Origin: Lachnospiraceae bacterium
GTDB taxonomy: Bacteria > Bacillota > Clostridia > Lachnospirales > Lachnospiraceae
Assembly (NCBI GenBank): GCA_017615375.1
Contig: JAGAAH010000071.1
Location: forward strand, 1 to 6,333
DNA length: 6,333 nt
Reading direction: 5' to 3'
Position 1 is the stretch's first letter; each line of letters begins with the position of its first letter. Below are positions 1-5,633 of the stretch, one piece after another. The notes beneath the pieces were generated by a model. The model was not told the DNA's origin, searched no databases, and was given only the letters and a program-made list of their open reading frames with translations. The translations under genes and the position numbers were made by a program.

Positions 1-372
1 AGCCATCTTAGCTGTCTCAAGCGGAACAAGAGCTGCTTCCATAAGACCCTTCTGCATAGCTTCACGACGAACAGCCTTCTCTTCATCAGTCTCCTTCGGA
101 AGCTTGGTTGCTGCCATATAAGCATCGAAAGAATCGGAATCAATCTTAATCTGGTCAAGTAACTTCTCGGAAAGAGCTTTTGCCTTAGGCTCCATCTCTT
201 CCATTTCCTTCCAGGAATCCTGATACTTCTCACGACCGATTGTAAGGTTAGCTACCATTCCGGAAAGTGCTGCGCCAAGAGCCCCGCAAAGAGCTGCAAC
301 GGAACCGCCACCCGGTGCCGGTGCATTTGATTCTGTTAATGCAGTAAAATCTGCAACTGTCATATTCTTCAT
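1..372 (-). CDS. fchA: Formimidoyltetrahydrofolate cyclodeaminase (FTCD_C / cyclodeaminase-cyclohydrolase family), C-terminus cut off by window edge
   Basis: Only the first 124 codons are visible, and the frame is still open at base 1. Family members are usually about 200-210 residues, so roughly 40% is missing. The N-terminus has the family hallmark: a conserved glycine-rich turn APAPGGGSVAAL at residues 17-28, followed by a small-residue helix (GALGAALSGMVANLT, 30-44). Further on come DSFDAYMAATKLPK (80-93) and a helix ending in VPLETA. Family knowledge: the enzyme deaminates 5-formimidoyl-THF to 5,10-methenyl-THF and ammonia in the cytoplasm; relatives act as methenyl-THF cyclohydrolases. 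Its position 30 bases after ftcD favours the cyclodeaminase role, which is an inference. In animals the two activities are fused in one protein; here they are separate genes. I chose the ATG at 372 over the one at 363 because AGGAGGA sits 8 bases upstream of it. Confidence 0.9.
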   Translation of the reverse strand, partial: MKNMTVADFTALTESNAPAPGGGSVAALCGALGAALSGMVANLTIGREKYQDSWKEMEEMEPKAKALSEKLLDQIKIDSDSFDAYMAATKLPKETDEEKAVRREAMQKGLMEAALVPLETAKMA

Positions 373-380
373 GTAATATT

Positions 381-387
381 TCCTCCT
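381..387 (-). promoter_or_regulatory. Ribosome binding site of fchA (AGGAGGA)
   Basis: A near-perfect Shine-Dalgarno sequence lies 8 bases before the ATG at 372 and 17 bases before the second in-frame ATG at 363. It therefore supports the upstream start. It sits within the 30-base ftcD-fchA gap, which contains no promoter or terminator that I can see, so the two genes probably share one transcript. Confidence 0.8.
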
Positions 388-402
388 AATTATTTACGGG
401 GA

Positions 403-1296
403 TTAGATTAATCTTGTCTCAAGAACCTGATTGATATCAAAGTTCTCAATCTGTAAGTAGTACTCAGCAGCATCTACGAGTGCAGCCATAGGTACAAGAC
501 CGATTACTTCGGAACCTACAACATTAACACCATATCTTCTTGCTTCCATCTTAACTGTCTCGAATACACGATAGATAGCCGACTTCTCATAGTTTACAAG
601 GTTCATTGATACCTGAGCGATGTTTCTTTCCTCAAGCATAACGCCCATTGCCTTAACGTATCTGAAACCACCACCGATGAAACGAATCTTCTTAGCAATA
701 GCAGATGCAATCTCTACGTTAGGTGTATCAAGGTTGATATTGAATGCTACGAGTGGCATTCTTGCTCCTATAGCTGTTACACCGCCGGTCGGATGAATTG
801 TATCCGGACCGAAATCAGGCTTCCACATAGGATCTTTCATCTTCTCTGCCATTCCTTCGAACTGACCTTTTCTGATATCTGCAAGATTCTCTCTGTGTGG
901 AGCTGATGCAGACTTCTCATATAAGAAGAACGGCTGACCGAACTTTTCGGATGCTTCCTTAGCTACTTCCTTAGCTACTGCATCCGCTTCCTCTACGGTA
1001 CAGTTCTTAATCGGAATAAAAGGAATAACGTCTACACAACCCATACGAGGATGCTGTCCCTCATGCTTGGTCATATCGATAAGCTCGATTGCCTTACCGA
1101 TAGATTCAACTACTGCAGCTCTTAACGCTTCAGGCTCGCCGATTACTGTTACAACAGAACGGTTATGGTTCTCATCATTGCTGTAATCAAGTAACTTAAC
1201 ATTATCCTTACCACGGAAACAATCTACGATTGCTTCGATTTTCTTTTTGTCACGTCCCTCACTGTAATTAGGTACGCATTCCAAAATCTTCTCCAT
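403..1296 (-). CDS. ftcD: Glutamate formimidoyltransferase (formiminotransferase)
   Basis: The 297-residue protein is full length for the stand-alone formiminotransferase family (about 300 residues, N-terminal plus C-terminal FTCD domains). It transfers the formimino group of N-formimino-L-glutamate to tetrahydrofolate, giving 5-formimidoyl-THF and glutamate. This step lies at the end of one route of histidine breakdown. Visible family motifs are ECVPNYSEGRD (6-16), DENHNRSVVT (41-50) and HEGQHPRMGCVDVIPF (78-93). H82 matches the catalytic histidine known from the mammalian enzyme. DTIHPTGGVTAIGARMPLVAFNINL (165-189) and the IRFIGGGFRYVKAMGV stretch (204-219) are also typical. The ATG at 1296 is preceded at 7 bases by AAGGA. 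fchA follows 30 bases downstream. No hutH, hutU or hutI is in view, so I cannot tell whether histidine catabolism is complete here. Confidence 0.95.
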   Translation of the reverse strand: MEKILECVPNYSEGRDKKKIEAIVDCFRGKDNVKLLDYSNDENHNRSVVTVIGEPEALRAAVVESIGKAIELIDMTKHEGQHPRMGCVDVIPFIPIKNCTVEEADAVAKEVAKEASEKFGQPFFLYEKSASAPHRENLADIRKGQFEGMAEKMKDPMWKPDFGPDTIHPTGGVTAIGARMPLVAFNINLDTPNVEIASAIAKKIRFIGGGFRYVKAMGVMLEERNIAQVSMNLVNYEKSAIYRVFETVKMEARRYGVNVVGSEVIGLVPMAALVDAAEYYLQIENFDINQVLETRLI

Positions 1297-1313
1297 TTTT
1301 ACGTCCTTTCCTC

Positions 1314-1331
1314 TATAATCCTGAGATTATA
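1314..1331. repeat. Perfect 7-bp inverted repeat over the ftcD -10 region
   Basis: TATAATC (1314-1320) and GATTATA (1325-1331) are exact inverted copies around the four-base centre CTGA. One arm coincides with the candidate -10 hexamer; the other lies in the predicted start-site and early leader region, just above the ribosome binding site. It could be a repressor operator or a weak leader hairpin. A/T richness makes a chance origin possible. Confidence 0.5.
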
Positions 1332-1355
1332 AGTAGATATACTATATCAAGGCAA
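1326..1355 (-). promoter_or_regulatory. Candidate sigma-A-type promoter for ftcD-fchA
   Basis: A perfect -10 hexamer TATAAT occupies 1331-1326. With an 18-base spacer, TTGCCT at 1355-1350 could serve as a weak -35 (three of six consensus bases). The predicted start lies a few bases below 1326, leaving a leader of about 25 bases before the ATG at 1296. The element begins right at the T-run of the serA terminator, as expected for back-to-back co-directional operons. The weak -35 and the dyad over the -10 suggest a regulated promoter; this is inference. Confidence 0.5.
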
Positions 1356-1383
1356 AAGGGTTGCAAATGCCTTGCAACCCCTT
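1354..1383 (-). terminator. Rho-independent terminator after serA
   Basis: On the minus strand GGGTTGCAA (1380-1372) pairs with TTGCAACCC (1366-1358), a perfect 9-bp stem with loop GGCAT. It can be extended by one G-U and two A-U pairs and is followed by TTTT (1357-1354). It starts about 25 bases after the serA stop. The T-run is short and is followed by GCC, so efficiency is uncertain. The loop and following bases can also form a different hairpin (1348-1354 with 1368-1374). Confidence 0.75.
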
Positions 1384-1405
1384 ATATCTTGTATAAAAGT
1401 TCTGA

Positions 1406-2530
1406 TTAGATAACCTGTACTTTAAGCACACCTTCAACAGATACGCACTTAGGGCAGATATCATCATCTGTATCAACGATAGCAACACCAAATCCGTTCT
1501 TGGTCTTCTCTTCGCTCTTCTTAACATTGATGTCAAGCTTATTTACGATAGAATCACCCTTGAAAAGAATTGTTGCTCTCTTCTTGCCTACTCTCTCCAT
1601 TGAAACTGAAGGGAAGTTAACGGAATTAACTACGTTACCTTTCTCGATGAACTCAACGATTTCATCAACTGCCATAGCTGCGCAGTTCTCTTCTGCTTCA
1701 TCTGTAGATGCTCCAAGGTGAGGTAAGATGATAGCGCCTTCCATGTTAGCTGTCTCAACTTCAGGGAAGTCACATACATAAGCCATAACCTTGCCGCTCT
1801 TCATAGCTTCAGCAACGTCCTTATTGTCAACGATTCCGTTACGAGCGAAGTTAAGGATAACAACGCCGTCCTTCATCATAGCCATGTTATTCTTATTAAT
1901 CATGCTTCTTGTAGCATCTGTAAGCGGTACATGAACTGTGATGAAATCAGAACCTGCAAATACATCTTCCATCTTGTCAACAATCTTGGTTCCCTCAGGA
2001 AGCTGAGCACGTCTAAAGTCCGGAATACCGAAAGCATCGAATCCGATTACGCTCATGCCAAGAGCTGCTGCTGTATGAGCAACCTTGACACCGATAGCAC
2101 CTACACCGATGATACCGATTGTCTTGCCAAGTAATTCGTGACCAACGAAAGCCTTCTTAGCCTTCTCTGCATTCTTGGTAATATCCTGATCATCCTTGTT
2201 AGCCTTGATCCAAGCATTACCTTCAATACCATGACGATATGCAAGAAGCATACCCATGAGTACAAGCTCGTTAACTGCGTTAGCGTTAGCACCCGGAGTA
2301 TTGAATACTACGATACCTTTCTCAGCGCACTTATCAAGCGGAATATTGTTAACGCCGGCACCTGCTCTTGCGATAACCTTAAGTCCCTCAGGGAACTCTG
2401 TCTCATGTAAATCTGCAGAACGTACGAGTACTGCTTCTGCATCGTTTAATTCTTCTGTCTTAACATAATCATTGCTAAATCTCTTAAGACCTACCTCAGA
2501 GATAGCATTAAAGCAATAATACTTAGCCAT
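1406..2530 (-). CDS. serA: D-3-phosphoglycerate dehydrogenase with shortened ACT-like tail
   Basis: The protein has 374 residues and catalyses the first step of serine synthesis: 3-phosphoglycerate plus NAD+ to 3-phosphohydroxypyruvate. The N-terminal substrate domain holds RAGAGVNNIP (55-64) and NTPGANANAVNELVL (77-91). The Rossmann domain has GVGAIG at 142-147. The catalytic set of the D-2-hydroxyacid dehydrogenase family is complete: R230 (in NFARNGIVDN), E257 (in DFPEVE) and H271 (in LPHLGAST). After NSVNFPSVSM (302-311) one expects an ACT domain of about 70-75 residues. Here only about 60 remain. First-strand (ATILF) and last-strand (EGVLKVQVI) similarity is kept, but most of the first helix is missing, and an unusual CPKC occurs at 359-362. 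Its ATG overlaps the serC stop (TAATG), and AAGGAG at 2544-2539 inside serC provides the ribosome binding site 8 bases upstream. The two genes are therefore probably translationally coupled. Confidence 0.95.
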   Translation of the reverse strand: MAKYYCFNAISEVGLKRFSNDYVKTEELNDAEAVLVRSADLHETEFPEGLKVIARAGAGVNNIPLDKCAEKGIVVFNTPGANANAVNELVLMGMLLAYRHGIEGNAWIKANKDDQDITKNAEKAKKAFVGHELLGKTIGIIGVGAIGVKVAHTAAALGMSVIGFDAFGIPDFRRAQLPEGTKIVDKMEDVFAGSDFITVHVPLTDATRSMINKNNMAMMKDGVVILNFARNGIVDNKDVAEAMKSGKVMAYVCDFPEVETANMEGAIILPHLGASTDEAEENCAAMAVDEIVEFIEKGNVVNSVNFPSVSMERVGKKRATILFKGDSIVNKLDINVKKSEEKTKNGFGVAIVDTDDDICPKCVSVEGVLKVQVI

Positions 2531-3618
2531 TATGCGTTCTCCTTCTCAAATTTCTTAAGGAACTCAACTAAAGCCTCAACGCCGTCCTTTGGCATAGCGT
2601 TGTAGATAGATGCACGAAGACCACCTACGCTCTTGTGTCCCTTTAAGTTATCAAATCCTGCTTCCTTAGAAGCTGCAACGAACTTAGCATCCATTTCATC
2701 GGAACCTGTAACGAACGGAACGTTCATAAGTGAACGATCTTCCTTTCTTACAGAACCCTTGAATAACTTGGAAGAATCAAGATAATCATATAATACCTTA
2801 GCCTTCTCCTGGTTAATCTTCTCGATTGCTGTAAGGCCACCGATGTTCATAAGGTACTTAAATACCTTACCACAGCAGTAAATTGCCCAGCAGTTAGGTG
2901 TATTGTAAAGTGATGCTGAATCAGCATGTGTCTTGTAGCTTAAGTATGTAGGGCACTTAGGATCGATATCCTCACGGATAAGATCTTCTCTGATGATTAC
3001 TACTGCCATACCTGCAGGACCAACGTTCTTCTGAACACCTGCCCAGATTAAGCCATACTTTGATACGTCACAAGGACGGCTTAAGAACATTGAAGACTGA
3101 TCGGATACAAGTACGTGACCCTTTGTATTAGGTAAATTGAAGAATGTAGTACCGTTAATTGTCTCATTCTCGCAAATATATACATAATCCGCATTATCCG
3201 GAATGTCAAGATTGGAGCAATCAGGAACGTATGTAAAGTTCTCGTCCTTAGAAGAAGCTACGATCTTAACCTCACCATATTTCTTTGCTTCAGCGATTGC
3301 CTTCTTTGACCAAGAACCTGTCTCTACATAGCAAGCAACACCGTTCTTCATTAAGTTAAGCGGAACCATAGCGAACTGTAATGTACCGCCACCCTGGATA
3401 AATAATACCTTGTAGTTATCCGGGATATTCATTAACTTTCTTAAGTCAGCCTCAGCTTCATCGATAATCTGCTGGAAAACCTTAGATCTGTGGGACATCT
3501 CCATAACAGACATTCCACTTCCGCGATAGTTTAATACTTCCTTCTGAATCTCCTCTAATACCGGTTCCGGCATCATAGCAGGACCTGCAGAAAAGTTATA
3601 GGTACGATCGTACTTCAT
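2530..3618 (-). CDS. serC: Phosphoserine aminotransferase
   Basis: This 362-residue protein is full length for SerC (class V, fold-type I PLP aminotransferase). It converts 3-phosphohydroxypyruvate plus glutamate to O-phosphoserine plus 2-oxoglutarate, the step after SerA; the family can also act in pyridoxal phosphate synthesis. Visible signatures are the N-terminal YNFSAGPAMMP (7-17), MSHRS (41-45), the cofactor-phosphate loop QGGGTLQF (75-82), the stacking tryptophan in TGSW (W103), VSDQSSMFLSRP (171-182) with D173, and the cofactor lysine K197 in WAGVQKNVGPAGM. HKSVGGLRASIYNAMP (328-343) carries substrate-phosphate-binding residues. I start it at 3618 (MKYDRTYNF), not at the in-frame ATG at 3636, because the latter would consume the AAAGGAG ribosome binding site and add six non-family residues. 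It is first in the operon, with its own promoter upstream, and overlaps serA by one base. Confidence 0.96.
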   Translation of the reverse strand: MKYDRTYNFSAGPAMMPEPVLEEIQKEVLNYRGSGMSVMEMSHRSKVFQQIIDEAEADLRKLMNIPDNYKVLFIQGGGTLQFAMVPLNLMKNGVACYVETGSWSKKAIAEAKKYGEVKIVASSKDENFTYVPDCSNLDIPDNADYVYICENETINGTTFFNLPNTKGHVLVSDQSSMFLSRPCDVSKYGLIWAGVQKNVGPAGMAVVIIREDLIREDIDPKCPTYLSYKTHADSASLYNTPNCWAIYCCGKVFKYLMNIGGLTAIEKINQEKAKVLYDYLDSSKLFKGSVRKEDRSLMNVPFVTGSDEMDAKFVAASKEAGFDNLKGHKSVGGLRASIYNAMPKDGVEALVEFLKKFEKENA

Positions 3619-3626
3619 AATTGAAA

Positions 3627-3633
3627 CTCCTTT
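3627..3633 (-). promoter_or_regulatory. Ribosome binding site deciding the serC start (AAAGGAG)
   Basis: AAAGGAG ends 8 bases before the ATG at 3618. The upstream in-frame ATG at 3636 reads directly into this motif, so a protein starting there would encode its own Shine-Dalgarno sequence. No good Shine-Dalgarno precedes 3636. The start at 3618 is therefore preferred. Confidence 0.85.
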
Positions 3634-3675
3634 CATTATATCCGTTTATCGAATACTTATACATTATATATTATT

Positions 3676-3690
3676 GCAGTATAAAACTGC
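3676..3690 (-). repeat. Small inverted repeat at the predicted 5' end of the serC-serA leader
   Basis: GCAGT (3690-3686 on the minus strand) and ACTGC (3680-3676) are inverted copies around the five-base loop TTTAT. From the -10 position the transcript should begin near 3696-3697, so this hairpin would lie within the first 25 bases of an approximately 78-base leader. It may protect the 5' end or be an operator. With only five pairs it could also be chance. Confidence 0.35.
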
Positions 3691-3702
3691 CCATGCAAAG
3701 CT

Positions 3703-3731
3703 ATTATATGATCAGTAAATACTAAAAGCAA
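3703..3731 (-). promoter_or_regulatory. Sigma-A-type promoter of serC-serA
   Basis: TTGCTT at 3731-3726 (four of six bases match the -35 consensus) and a perfect TATAAT at 3708-3703 are separated by exactly 17 bases. This is the best promoter match in the window. It lies between the pepF terminator hairpin and serC and would give a leader of about 78 bases. Two further TATAAT hexamers downstream (3668-3663 and 3640-3635) have no matching -35. Confidence 0.75.
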
Positions 3732-3745
3732 CCCTATTTTTAGTA
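3720..3745. repeat. 8-bp inverted repeat with 10-bp centre over the serC -35 element
   Basis: TACTAAAA (3720-3727) and TTTTAGTA (3738-3745) are exact inverted copies separated by 10 bases. The centre of symmetry falls beside the -35 hexamer (3726-3731), and one arm overlaps it. Arms about 18 bases apart centre-to-centre, close to two helical turns, fit a dimeric regulator. An A/T-rich chance match or a weak RNA hairpin after pepF are alternatives. Confidence 0.4.
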
Positions 3746-3757
3746 AAGTCGCAAATA

Positions 3758-3784
3758 TAAGGGACAAAAGTTTTTTGTCCCTTA
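3758..3784 (-). terminator. Hairpin terminator after pepF
   Basis: TAAGGGACAAAA (3758-3769) and TTTTGTCCCTTA (3773-3784) form a perfect 12-bp stem with a three-base loop, beginning about 12 bases after the pepF stop. On the minus strand it is followed by TATTTGC, so the U-tract is imperfect. I call it a terminator from the strong stem and position, with some read-through into serC-serA possible. Confidence 0.7.
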
Positions 3785-3796
3785 CATCATTAAAAA

Positions 3797-5602
3797 TTAT
3801 TTAAGTAATTCATCCATTTCATCAATTAATTCTCCGAAGAGATTAAGTGCTTCATTGATAGGTTCTGCTGTTGTAAGATCTACGCCTGCACCCTTCAAAA
3901 GCGCAATCGGATCTTTGGAGCATCCGCCGGATAAGAACTCAAGATACTTCTTAACCGCAGGCTCGCCTTCCTTTAATATCTTCTGTGATAAAGCAATAGC
4001 TGCAGAGAATCCCGTAGCATACTGGAATACATAGAAGTTATAGAAGAAGTGAGGTATTCTTGCCCACTCATACTTAATCTGATCGTCGATTACGATGTTC
4101 TCCTCGCCGAAGTATAACTTCTGAAGATCTTCATAGATCTTGCAAAGTGTATCGGCTGTCATTGTCTCGCCTCTCTCGGATAATTCGTTAATCTTAAGCT
4201 CGAACTCTGCGAACATTGTCTGACGATAAAGAGTAGACTTAAACTGCTCAAGGAAGTAGTTGATAAGTACGGCTCTTTCCTTCTTATCGGTTGTCTTCTT
4301 AAGTAAGTACTGCATAAGAAGCGCTTCGTTACATGTGGATGCAATCTCTGCTACGAAAATTACATAGTTCGTATAGCAAGTCGGCTGATTCTGATATGAA
4401 AGATACGAATGCATCGAATGTCCCATCTCATGAATCAAAGTAAACATTGAATCAAGATTGTCCGCATAATTCATAAGTACATATGGATGTGTCTTGGTAC
4501 CTGCGGAATATGCGCCGCTTCTCTTACCTGCATTCTCGTATACGTCAATCCATCTGTCTTCGAAGCCATGCTTTAATACCTTGCAATACTCCTCACCGAG
4601 TGGCTTTGTTGCTTCAAGAATTGTAGCTACAGCCTCTTCGTAAGGAATCTTCTTATTGGAATCGCCTACGATTGGTGTGTAGATATCATAGAAATGAAGC
4701 TCATCAACGTTAAGCGCTTTTTTACGAAGCTTAACATACTTGTACATCTTATCCATGTTGTTATGAACAGCTTCGATTAAGTTATAGTATACGGATACCG
4801 GCACTTCTGTATGGCTTAATGATGCTTCAAGTGTGTTATTGTACTTTCTTGCTCTTGCCTTAAAGATAAGTCCTTTAACCTGTGCTCCCAAAATAGATGC
4901 AAAGGTATTGGAGAACTGCTTATAAGTTGCGTAATATGACTCGTATGCAGCTTTTCTTAATGTTCTGTCCTCACTGTGCATTAACGGTACAAAAGTTCCG
5001 TGTGAAAGTGAATGCTCCTCACCCTTGCTGTCCTTTGCAGGTGCGAACTTAAGGTCTGCATTGTCGAGCATACCGAAAGTATTGTATGCCTGGCTTGTTA
5101 CATCGCCTGCTGCCGCAAGAAGCTCTTCCATCTCGTTGCTAAGAACGTGCTCTTTATTCTTTCTTATTCTCTCGTATGCTCTTCTATAGTGCTCCAATTC
5201 AGGAACTTTCTTGAAGTACTCCTCAATCTTCTCATCAGATAATGAGAAAAGTTCAGGTTCAAAGAAAGCACTTGCGCTTCCAAGCTTAACAAAAGCTCCC
5301 ATTGTTCTTGCATGATAATCCTGATACTTTCCTACTCTTGTATCCTGATCGTTCTTTCTTGATGAATAGTTGGCAACTTCCTCTGCCCACTCATCAATCT
5401 CGTCATTGAGCTTAAGGTATGCAAGAAGATTCTCCGGACCTTCCGCAATTTTACCCTTAAATGAAGAAATTTTCTCGACATACTCATCAATCTTCTTTAA
5501 TTCCTTCTCCCAATCCTCGTCTGTTGCGAAGAGATCTTCGAGACGCCATTTATACTTCTCTTCGATCTCGGATCTCTCACGTAACTTCTTTTCTTCGCTC
5601 AT
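3797..5602 (-). CDS. pepF: Oligoendopeptidase F (M3 family zinc metallopeptidase)
   Basis: The 601-residue protein matches the usual length of M3B oligoendopeptidase F. The family cleaves short peptides (about 7-17 residues in the studied lactococcal enzyme) in the cytoplasm and takes part in peptide turnover. The zinc site is complete: HEMGH at 391-395 gives two histidine ligands and the catalytic E392, and E419 in FVAEIASTCNEALL is the expected third ligand 28 residues after H391. The C-terminal substrate-side motif RIPHFFYNFYVFQYATGFSAA (515-535) is typical. The N-terminal half is charged and helical, with no signal peptide or membrane segment. The ATG at 5602 is preceded at 9 bases by GGAGGG. 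The gene follows the ABC exporter gene after 31 bases with no terminator between them, so they are probably cotranscribed, and it is closed by the hairpin at 3758-3784. Confidence 0.95.
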   Translation of the reverse strand: MSEEKKLRERSEIEEKYKWRLEDLFATDEDWEKELKKIDEYVEKISSFKGKIAEGPENLLAYLKLNDEIDEWAEEVANYSSRKNDQDTRVGKYQDYHARTMGAFVKLGSASAFFEPELFSLSDEKIEEYFKKVPELEHYRRAYERIRKNKEHVLSNEMEELLAAAGDVTSQAYNTFGMLDNADLKFAPAKDSKGEEHSLSHGTFVPLMHSEDRTLRKAAYESYYATYKQFSNTFASILGAQVKGLIFKARARKYNNTLEASLSHTEVPVSVYYNLIEAVHNNMDKMYKYVKLRKKALNVDELHFYDIYTPIVGDSNKKIPYEEAVATILEATKPLGEEYCKVLKHGFEDRWIDVYENAGKRSGAYSAGTKTHPYVLMNYADNLDSMFTLIHEMGHSMHSYLSYQNQPTCYTNYVIFVAEIASTCNEALLMQYLLKKTTDKKERAVLINYFLEQFKSTLYRQTMFAEFELKINELSERGETMTADTLCKIYEDLQKLYFGEENIVIDDQIKYEWARIPHFFYNFYVFQYATGFSAAIALSQKILKEGEPAVKKYLEFLSGGCSKDPIALLKGAGVDLTTAEPINEALNLFGELIDEMDELLK

Positions 5603-5633
5603 TTCCTAATTCCCTCCGTAAATGATTAATACA

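Noticed and set aside
1406..1580. A frameshift explaining the odd SerA C-terminus
   Set aside because: The last residues EGVLKVQVI remain in frame and match the expected family ending. The overlapping frame at 1342-1536 shows no ACT-like sequence, so a natural internal shortening is more likely.
2138..2410. Plus-strand open frames inside serA (also 1500-1721, 1931-2134, 2256-2468)
   Set aside because: They lie antisense within a well-supported conserved gene, lack Shine-Dalgarno sequences, and show no family resemblance.
3635..3668. Extra promoters at the TATAAT words 3668-3663 and 3640-3635
   Set aside because: No acceptable -35 lies 16-18 bases upstream of either, and the second overlaps the serC translation initiation region.
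3672..3695. A leader peptide frame (ATG at 3695, MGSFILQ then stop) in the serC leader
   Set aside because: No ribosome binding site is possible so close to the predicted transcript start, there is no run of regulatory codons, and no attenuator follows.
3619..3757. A serine T-box or other riboswitch upstream of serC
   Set aside because: Only about 78 bases are predicted to be transcribed before the ATG. There is no T-box core sequence and no terminator-antiterminator pair ahead of serC; the large hairpin at 3758-3784 lies upstream of the promoter.
4159..4344. Minus-strand short frames in a second phase (4159-4344, 2101-2292, 1342-1536)
   Set aside because: They overlap conserved genes in another phase, with no ribosome binding site and no recognisable protein motif.
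5012..5609. Plus-strand open frames opposite pepF (5012-5242 and 5370-5609)
   Set aside because: They mirror the coding sequence of a conserved peptidase and are rich in Ser, as expected from the antisense of Glu/Lys-rich helices. No start signals were seen.
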